This document shows positions 7,544-12,377 of a DNA stretch of 14,147 nt, in pieces. The notes below the pieces were generated by a model. That model saw only the letters and a list, made by a program, of their open reading frames with translations, searched no databases and was not told the DNA's origin. Numbering within the stretch: the first letter of the stretch is position 1; every line of letters starts with the position of its first letter. Location of the stretch: NCBI GenBank assembly GCA_002376965.1, contig DFOV01000086.1, forward strand, positions 1 to 14,147. The letters run 5' to 3'. Both the position numbers and the translations under genes were made by a program. This DNA is from Gammaproteobacteria bacterium UBA3532 (lineage in GTDB: Bacteria; Pseudomonadota; Gammaproteobacteria; Enterobacterales; UBA3532).

Positions 7544-7663
7544 ATGTCTCGCTTATTGTATTTCGCTTACGGCTCAAACACATCCAACAACCCCCCGAGT
7601 ATACTGGCCCTTATTGCTGAACGTGACAAGCAAGGACTGGTAAGCTATACCCATAATAGGTAA
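7544..7663 (+). pseudogene. 39-codon ORF resembling the N-terminus of a gamma-glutamylcyclotransferase-like gene
   Basis: ATG 7544 is preceded by AAGGA with a nine-base spacer, and the frame ends at TAA 7661-7663. The product begins MSRLLYFAYGSN. LYFAYGSN is the hallmark N-terminal strand and substrate loop of the GGCT/AIG2-like fold, whose members normally have about 110-190 residues. After YGSN the match fades, and the ORF stops 13 bases after GGCT-unlike sequence that also contains a promoter for the next gene. I therefore read it as a gene start left behind by a deletion. It lies 12 bases after the rbgA stop. It could instead be a small intact ORF with a chance match. Confidence 0.5.
7623..7651 (+). 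promoter_or_regulatory. Candidate promoter for the hydratase-like gene
   Basis: GTGACA (7623-7628) and TATACC (7646-7651) are separated by exactly 17 bases, matching consensus at 5 and 4 of 6 positions. The predicted start site near 7658 gives a very short leader before ATG 7671. CATAAT at 7652-7657 is an alternative -10. Confidence 0.4.
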
Positions 7664-7670
7664 AAAGACG

Positions 7671-8618
7671 ATGACTCCATTGCAACGAATGACTCCCGCC
7701 ATCCGCTCTGTTACTGCGCGTTTTAGCTTTTGCGGGCTACTCGGTATCACTTACGCCACTAACGCGCTATCTCAACCAGCATCCGACGAGGCCAGACCCG
7801 CCGTTCCCCTGACCCAGATAGTCGCTACCCACTTTCAATCACAACAGGCCATTGGGCATCCACTTTCTCTTTTTGCTTCAGAGCATAGCTTAAGCAATCG
7901 CATGGCCTACCGCAGCCAGCATTTGCTGGCTCAAATGCAACGAACAACCCCCTATCCTGCAGGCTACAAGGCAGCACTTACTTCACAGGCAGCCCAGAAA
8001 CGCTGGGGCGTCAGCGAAGCCATTTATGGCACGCTCAATTCAAACCACCTCTACTCGAATAGCGCGGTTATTCATCCAAAGCCCAACGCGATGTATCTGG
8101 TTGAACTTGAACTGGGATTTATTCTTGCCAGCGAACATAGCGAACCATTTGCGGATCTTGCCAGCTTTCAGCGCAGCATCAAAAGCGTTATACCTGTGGT
8201 AGAAATACCGGAAATTCATTTTGCGGGTAAGCCAAAGCCCGTCGATATCATCGCATCTAATGTTGGGGCCTTTATTGTTATATCCGGTATTGTTATATCC
8301 GGCGAACCCCCCTTTAGTGCCGCTAGTCTTGATGGAACTGGCTTTAGTGCTCATTTAGCATGTGATGGCAGCAGCGTGGAGCAGCGTATCTCGCTCGCAT
8401 TGGATAGCGCTTGGCAAAATGCTATGCACCTGGCGAATCAAGTGATAGAACAAGGCCAAACCTTGCATCCTGAGCAATTATTACTTTCTGGCGATCTCCA
8501 ACCATCCCCTTTCAGGATGACAGCATCGCGCTGCATAGCGAACTTCACTCACCAAAATTCACCATCGATCACCTACACATTCTCAATTGAACAAGATTCC
8601 CCAGATAGCGTAAAATGA
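7671..8618 (+). CDS. Exported 2-keto-4-pentenoate hydratase-like protein (MhpD/FAH-type fold)
   Basis: A 315-residue protein. Residues from about 50 onward resemble MhpD-type hydratases (about 260-270 residues), which add water to 2-hydroxypenta-2,4-dienoates in aromatic meta-cleavage pathways. PAGYKAALTSQAAQKRWGV (96-114) matches the family's GYKIGLTSKA block, including the active-site Lys (Lys100). MYLVELELGFIL (141-152) supplies the E-x-E metal ligands Glu145 and Glu147. Glu178 in VVEIPE is the expected third ligand. Unusually, residues 1 to about 34 look like a signal peptide: Arg6, Arg12 and Arg17, then FSFCGLLGITYA, then TNA|LSQ or ALS|QP. The enzyme may therefore act in the periplasm. 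A 15-base tandem duplication lies in its core. No meta-cleavage genes are nearby, so the substrate is unknown. The hydroxyacid dehydrogenase gene follows 34 bases downstream. Confidence 0.8.
   Translation: MTPLQRMTPAIRSVTARFSFCGLLGITYATNALSQPASDEARPAVPLTQIVATHFQSQQAIGHPLSLFASEHSLSNRMAYRSQHLLAQMQRTTPYPAGYKAALTSQAAQKRWGVSEAIYGTLNSNHLYSNSAVIHPKPNAMYLVELELGFILASEHSEPFADLASFQRSIKSVIPVVEIPEIHFAGKPKPVDIIASNVGAFIVISGIVISGEPPFSAASLDGTGFSAHLACDGSSVEQRISLALDSAWQNAMHLANQVIEQGQTLHPEQLLLSGDLQPSPFRMTASRCIANFTHQNSPSITYTFSIEQDSPDSVK
8274..8303 (+). repeat. 15-base in-frame tandem duplication in the hydratase-like gene
   Basis: Two adjacent 15-base units (8274-8288 and 8289-8303) differ only at the last base. 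They encode IVISG twice (residues 202-211). The repeat lies in the strand that follows the DIIASN segment, a conserved part of the fold. Confidence 0.85.
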
Positions 8619-8652
8619 TCATGCGACAATGACCACATACTAAGGAATTCCA

Positions 8653-9612
8653 ATGAAAGGAGTCTTTCTCGATCTTGATACGGTAAAACCGAACGATCTC
8701 GACTTATCCAGCCTGCACCAAGCGCTACCTGACTGGGAGTTTTTTGGCACGACAGCGCCTGAAAATATTGTCAATGTAGCAAAAGATGCTGAAGTGATTG
8801 TAACCAATAAAGTCGTGCTCAATGAAACCGTGTTATCACGCCTGCCTCGACTGCAACTGATTTGTGTTGCAGCAACCGGTTACAATAACATCGATCTCGA
8901 TTCCTGTGCCCGACGCGGCATTACCGTTACTAATGTTCGCGGTTACTGTACCAGCTCGGTGGTTCAACACACCTTTGCCATGATATTGGCCTTGGCCAGC
9001 AGGCTCCCAAGCAATATCAAAAGTGTATCTCAAGGCCGTTGGCAGGCTTCACAACATTTTTGCCTGCTGGATCACACCGCTACGGAAGTCAGTGGCAAAA
9101 CACTGGGGATTGTTGGATACGGTGAACTAGGCAAAGCCATTGCCAAGGTAGCGCCAGCTTTCGGGTTGCGAGTATTGCTGGCACAACGTCCTAATGGCTC
9201 ATTTCAACCCGGCCGTATGCCACTGGAACAAATGCTGCCCGCTACCGATATCCTCACCTTACATTGCCCTCTCAACCGTGATACTCGTGGCTTGATTGGT
9301 GAAAAAGAATTACGTCTAATGAAGCGCGGTAGTTTAATTATTAATAATGCCCGCGGTGGAATTGTCGATGAAAAAGCTATAGCTCAACTGCTACGCCAAG
9401 GCCACTTGGGTGGTGCTGCGTTGGATGTATTAGCGGAAGAACCACCCCGTTCGGGCCATCCGTTATTGGCACCGGACATTCCCAACCTAATCCTTACACC
9501 CCATATCGCCTGGGCCAGTAATAAAGCACGCCAGGCGCTTATCGAACAAATCGCTTCTAATATCACCACCTATACACAAGGCGAGCCTAAAAATGTGGTC
9601 GCTATTGATTAA
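8653..9612 (+). CDS. NAD(P)-dependent D-2-hydroxyacid dehydrogenase (glycerate dehydrogenase/hydroxypyruvate reductase type)
   Basis: A 319-residue enzyme that interconverts D-2-hydroxyacids and 2-oxoacids. The closest type is HprA-like glycerate dehydrogenase/hydroxypyruvate reductase. The dinucleotide motif is GYGELG (155-160). The catalytic triad of the family is present: Arg234 (NNARGG), Glu263 (AEEPP) and His284 (TPHIAW). The substrate-loop region is VAATGYNNID (72-81). Strand beta2 ends in LLAQRP (175-180) without the usual NADH-selecting Asp and with an Arg, so NADPH use is possible. The start is well supported by AAGGA six bases before ATG 8653. The gene may be co-transcribed with the hydratase-like gene 34 bases upstream, which would link two enzymes of 2-oxoacid metabolism. 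It converges on feoB with six bases between stop codons. Confidence 0.92.
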   Translation: MKGVFLDLDTVKPNDLDLSSLHQALPDWEFFGTTAPENIVNVAKDAEVIVTNKVVLNETVLSRLPRLQLICVAATGYNNIDLDSCARRGITVTNVRGYCTSSVVQHTFAMILALASRLPSNIKSVSQGRWQASQHFCLLDHTATEVSGKTLGIVGYGELGKAIAKVAPAFGLRVLLAQRPNGSFQPGRMPLEQMLPATDILTLHCPLNRDTRGLIGEKELRLMKRGSLIINNARGGIVDEKAIAQLLRQGHLGGAALDVLAEEPPRSGHPLLAPDIPNLILTPHIAWASNKARQALIEQIASNITTYTQGEPKNVVAID

Positions 9613-9618
9613 GGGGGT

Positions 9619-11928
9619 TTAGGCCCCAACCAAAGCAATGATTGCGTCTCCTTGGCGGGGGCGTGATCGGTGCATTGCATACAATGCCAAAGCCAATACC
9701 GCAGCGATTGCACCCATCCACATTATTGATATCCACGGAGTCACCAGTATCATTGAGCACTGGTAGTAAAGAGTAGCCACGCACCAAGCCAGACCCAATG
9801 TCCATAGGCTTAAAAATACCATCCATGCCATATTCAACTCGCGCTTTATAGCGCCAAGTGCCGCAGCACAGGGAGTGTAAAGCAAGATAAATAACATATA
9901 GGCAAAGGCCGAGCTGGTCGATACAAACAGCTTGGCCATGGTATCAAAACCAGCCTTTTTCTGCTGATACTCTGACTTAGCATCCTCATTCGCGCCACTA
10001 ATACCAACAGGGTCGATCAAGGCTTCTTTTAACCCAAAGAAGTTATCGGCAATACTGGCCACAGCAAGTGTTACTCCAGACCAAGCTGATGGCGCTACTG
10101 ATGCACCTTCCTCAACTTGCTCTGCCATCCCCTGATAAAGATTGGTCAAAGTACCAGCGACCGCCTCTTTCGCCAGCAGCCCCGTCACAATACCCACAGT
10201 TGCAGGCCAATTATCTTCCTCTATGCCCAAGGGTGATAACACCGGTGTCACCGATTTTGCCACAACAGCCAATAATGAGTTTTCGCTATCTTCATTGCCT
10301 AATGAGCCATCACTACCCAGTGAGTTCAACATGGTGATAGCCATCACCATGACAATAATGATTTTTCCGGCATCAACAATAAAGCTTTTCAGCCGATGCC
10401 AGCTATGCATTAGCAAGCTGTGCACATGCGGAACCTGGTAGGATGGTAATTCCATCACCAGTGGCGTGTACCCCCCAGGCAATAGAGTTTTGCGAATTAG
10501 CCAGCCTGACAAAATGGCAAAGGCAATGCCGATAAAGTACATAGCGGCTACCACCGTGTTGCCAGACTCTGCAAAAAGTGCCACTCCAATCATAACAAAA
10601 ACCGGCAAACGGGCCGTACAAGACATAAACGGCGTCATGCAAACCACCAGCTTGCGATCATTAGGATGGGTCAGGGTGCGTGCTGCCATAATTGCAGGCA
10701 CATTGCAGCCAAAGCCCAATAGCATGGGCACAAAGGCTTTACCAGGCAGATGGAGCGCGCGCATAATTCGGTCGACCACAAAGGCGGCTCTGGCGAGGTA
10801 GCCCGAGTCTTCCAGAGCCGTCATGGCAATAAATAAGAACCCGACAACAGGGATAAAGGTTGCGACCGTTTGAATGCCGCCGCCAATACCCTGGATCAAG
10901 GATATCAGCAATGCTGGCGCTCCTAGCTGCTCAAGATAGTAGACAGGCAGGTCAATTAATAGCGTGCCAGCCAGAATGTCAAAAAAATCAATGAACACCG
11001 CGCCAATATTGACGGCAAAGGTAAACATCAAATACATCATCATCAGGAAAATAGGTAAGCCAAGATATTTGTTTAATGCCAACCGGTCGATCATTGTTGT
11101 GATACTGGTCTTTTCGGATAGCGTCCCATCCATGACGATATCCGCAGTCAGGTGCTCGATAGCGCGATAGCGCGACTCGGCAATCAGCTCATCCAGCTCT
11201 CGACCCTGTTCTGACTTTATATGCTGCTGCACCTGTTTAACCGGCGTAACCAGCGAAGGTAAACGTTCGCACAGCACCAAATTATCATCCAGAAGCCCAA
11301 TAACCGCCGCTTCGCTCAACCCCTCATGGCTATAGGCGATACTCGATATTGCCTGAGATACGGGTGTCGACCAGGTCACCTGTGGACGCGGGATAGCTGG
11401 TTCGTTAATGTTATTGACTAACCAGCTTCGCAGCTTCTTGATATCCTGCTTGTCACGCGCATTAATGGCAATGCACGGCACACCCAGCTGGTGCTCAAGT
11501 TTTTCCACCTCGATATGACGTTGCTGGCGCGATAGCCCATCCACCTTGGTCAGCACCACCAGCATGGGTCGCTGCTGCTCTATCAACTGAAAGGTCAAAA
11601 ATAAATTGCGCTGCAAGTTCGTCGCATCGACCACAGCAAGTACCGGGATTTCCTGATGCTGCCATAAATAGCTGGCCGCAATACGTTCATCTTCGCTACC
11701 ATCAACAGTTGGGGTCAGGTTGTAAGTGCCTGGCAGATCGATCATTTGTATGGTCACACCATCGGCGACCAACTCACCTTCTTTACGCTCAACGGTGACG
11801 CCAGGCCAATTGCCTACGTGCTGACGCGAGCCCGTTAATGCATTAAAAACTGAGGTTTTTCCTGCATTCGGGTTGCCAGCGAGACAGATCCGAAAAGACT
11901 GATTAGGCTGATAGGCACAGGCGTTCAT
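9619..11928 (-). CDS. feoB: Ferrous iron transport protein B
   Basis: The inner-membrane Fe(II) transporter with a cytoplasmic G-protein domain. From ATG 11928 it has 769 residues (E. coli: 773). The G domain shows GNPNAGKTS (18-26), WPGVTVE (41-47), DLPG (64-67) and TKVD (127-130, with Thr in place of the usual Asn). A helical linker follows. From about residue 290 there are multiple membrane segments, including two mirrored Gate motifs: GFGCNVPAIMAARTL (405-419) and PFMSCTARLPVF (433-444). The chosen start overlaps the feoA stop as ATGA and has GGGAG six bases upstream. A TTG at 11943 opens the frame earlier but is unlikely. Translation is probably coupled to feoA. No feoC follows; the 3' end meets the dehydrogenase gene. 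Regulation is through the site upstream of feoA. Confidence 0.97.
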   Translation of the reverse strand: MNACAYQPNQSFRICLAGNPNAGKTSVFNALTGSRQHVGNWPGVTVERKEGELVADGVTIQMIDLPGTYNLTPTVDGSEDERIAASYLWQHQEIPVLAVVDATNLQRNLFLTFQLIEQQRPMLVVLTKVDGLSRQQRHIEVEKLEHQLGVPCIAINARDKQDIKKLRSWLVNNINEPAIPRPQVTWSTPVSQAISSIAYSHEGLSEAAVIGLLDDNLVLCERLPSLVTPVKQVQQHIKSEQGRELDELIAESRYRAIEHLTADIVMDGTLSEKTSITTMIDRLALNKYLGLPIFLMMMYLMFTFAVNIGAVFIDFFDILAGTLLIDLPVYYLEQLGAPALLISLIQGIGGGIQTVATFIPVVGFLFIAMTALEDSGYLARAAFVVDRIMRALHLPGKAFVPMLLGFGCNVPAIMAARTLTHPNDRKLVVCMTPFMSCTARLPVFVMIGVALFAESGNTVVAAMYFIGIAFAILSGWLIRKTLLPGGYTPLVMELPSYQVPHVHSLLMHSWHRLKSFIVDAGKIIIVMVMAITMLNSLGSDGSLGNEDSENSLLAVVAKSVTPVLSPLGIEEDNWPATVGIVTGLLAKEAVAGTLTNLYQGMAEQVEEGASVAPSAWSGVTLAVASIADNFFGLKEALIDPVGISGANEDAKSEYQQKKAGFDTMAKLFVSTSSAFAYMLFILLYTPCAAALGAIKRELNMAWMVFLSLWTLGLAWCVATLYYQCSMILVTPWISIMWMGAIAAVLALALYAMHRSRPRQGDAIIALVGA

Positions 11929-12164
11929 GAACAACTCCCACAACAGGCCACACCGACTTGCTCGGCTTCCGCCCTTCGCAAACTGACACTATATCCACGT
12001 AGCCGATATTCAATGGGATCGCCGAGCGGCGCTCTTCGTACCACCTTGACTTCGATGGCAGAGGTAAATCCCATTGATAGCAATTGTTTACGCAATGACG
12101 GCGACTCTGGTAGTGATTTGACCTGGGCGGTTTCACCCACCTTAACTTGAGCAAGACTGAACAT
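11925..12164 (-). CDS. feoA: Ferrous iron transport protein A
   Basis: A 79-residue SH3-like cytoplasmic partner of FeoB, needed for full Fe(II) uptake. The family signature is clear: MFSLAQVKVGETAQVKSL at the N-terminus, LRKQLLSMGF (24-33), then VVRRAPLGDPIEYRLRGY (41-58) and SLRRAEAEQV (61-70). It ends in an added tail, GVACCGSCS, with Cys74, Cys75 and Cys78. The better-known FeoA proteins, as I recall them, end near the EAE element without cysteines. The stop overlaps the feoB start (ATGA). The Shine-Dalgarno sequence is weak (AGG three bases from ATG 12164). The predicted transcription start near 12189 gives a leader of about 25 bases. Confidence 0.95.
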   Translation of the reverse strand: MFSLAQVKVGETAQVKSLPESPSLRKQLLSMGFTSAIEVKVVRRAPLGDPIEYRLRGYSVSLRRAEAEQVGVACCGSCS

Positions 12165-12195
12165 GACCTATACCGAAAATATCTTCCAGGCGGCC

Positions 12196-12204
12196 AGTAT
12201 TCCA
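12196..12204 (-). promoter_or_regulatory. Extended -10 element of the feoAB promoter
   Basis: On the minus strand TGG (12204-12202) is followed by AATACT (12201-12196), matching TATAAT at 4 of 6 positions with the TGn extension. The start site is predicted near 12189. The -35 position (about 12224-12219, ATGTTT) is poor, as expected for a promoter that depends on an activator. Confidence 0.45.
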
Positions 12205-12222
12205 GCAATCACAAATTGAAAC

Positions 12223-12241
12223 ATTGATGATAATCAATATC
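12223..12241 (-). promoter_or_regulatory. Fur box upstream of feoAB
   Basis: The 19 bases match the classic Fur consensus at 15 of 19 positions (mismatches at 1, 2, 4 and 15), with an intact TGATAATCA core. The site lies 59-77 bases upstream of the feoA ATG. Fur with Fe(II) is expected to block transcription here, and relief under iron shortage fits the role of feoAB. Confidence 0.75.
12224..12237 (-). promoter_or_regulatory. FNR/Anr box inside the Fur box
   Basis: The sequence TTGAT-GATA-ATCAA is a perfect match to the FNR/Anr consensus TTGAT-N4-ATCAA. Its centre (12230.5) is 41.5 bases upstream of the start predicted from the extended -10 element, the standard class II activator position. 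Anaerobic activation of feo by FNR is known in E. coli; here the call rests on the motif and its spacing. Confidence 0.6.
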
Positions 12242-12301
12242 GTTTAGATTAGAGCCGCAAATCTCAACTATATGGCCGAACGAGCTTCTTTGCCTCACTT
12301 A

Positions 12302-12334
12302 TATACCCAAGCGTCTTGAAGTAGCTTGGGTATA
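12302..12334. repeat. 33-base palindrome with 11-bp perfect arms
   Basis: TATACCCAAGC (12302-12312) is the exact reverse complement of GCTTGGGTATA (12324-12334). The 11-base centre contains CTTGAAG, which is itself nearly self-complementary, so most of the 33 bases are symmetric. It lies 43 bases before the GH36 start codon. It may be a REP/MITE-type dispersed repeat, an operator, or a hairpin in the leader. TATACCCAAG-type palindromes recur between genes in several gammaproteobacteria, as far as I recall. Confidence 0.75.
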
Positions 12335-12346
12335 GCTGTGCTAGAC

Positions 12347-12355
12347 TGGTATTAA
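12347..12355 (+). promoter_or_regulatory. Candidate extended -10 promoter for the GH36 gene
   Basis: TGG followed by TATTAA (12350-12355) forms an extended -10 element. TTGGGT (12326-12331), 18 bases upstream, is a weak -35 and lies in the right arm of the 33-base palindrome. A protein bound to the palindrome would therefore affect this promoter. Confidence 0.3.
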
Positions 12356-12377
12356 TCGGTTTACAGCATTTGGTGTT

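Noticed and set aside
9613..9627. GGGG...CCCC hairpin between the dehydrogenase and feoB stop codons as a terminator
   Set aside because: The stem is only four pairs and no U-tract follows in either direction.
10068..10801. Several plus-strand ORFs of 89-111 codons opposite feoB
   Set aside because: They are antisense to a long, fully conserved feoB reading frame, show no recognisable domain and have no ribosome binding site that stands out.
11903..12208. 101-codon minus-strand ORF overlapping feoA and the start of feoB in another frame
   Set aside because: FeoA in the other frame is a clear family match, and this frame gives an Arg/Cys/Trp-rich product without similarity.
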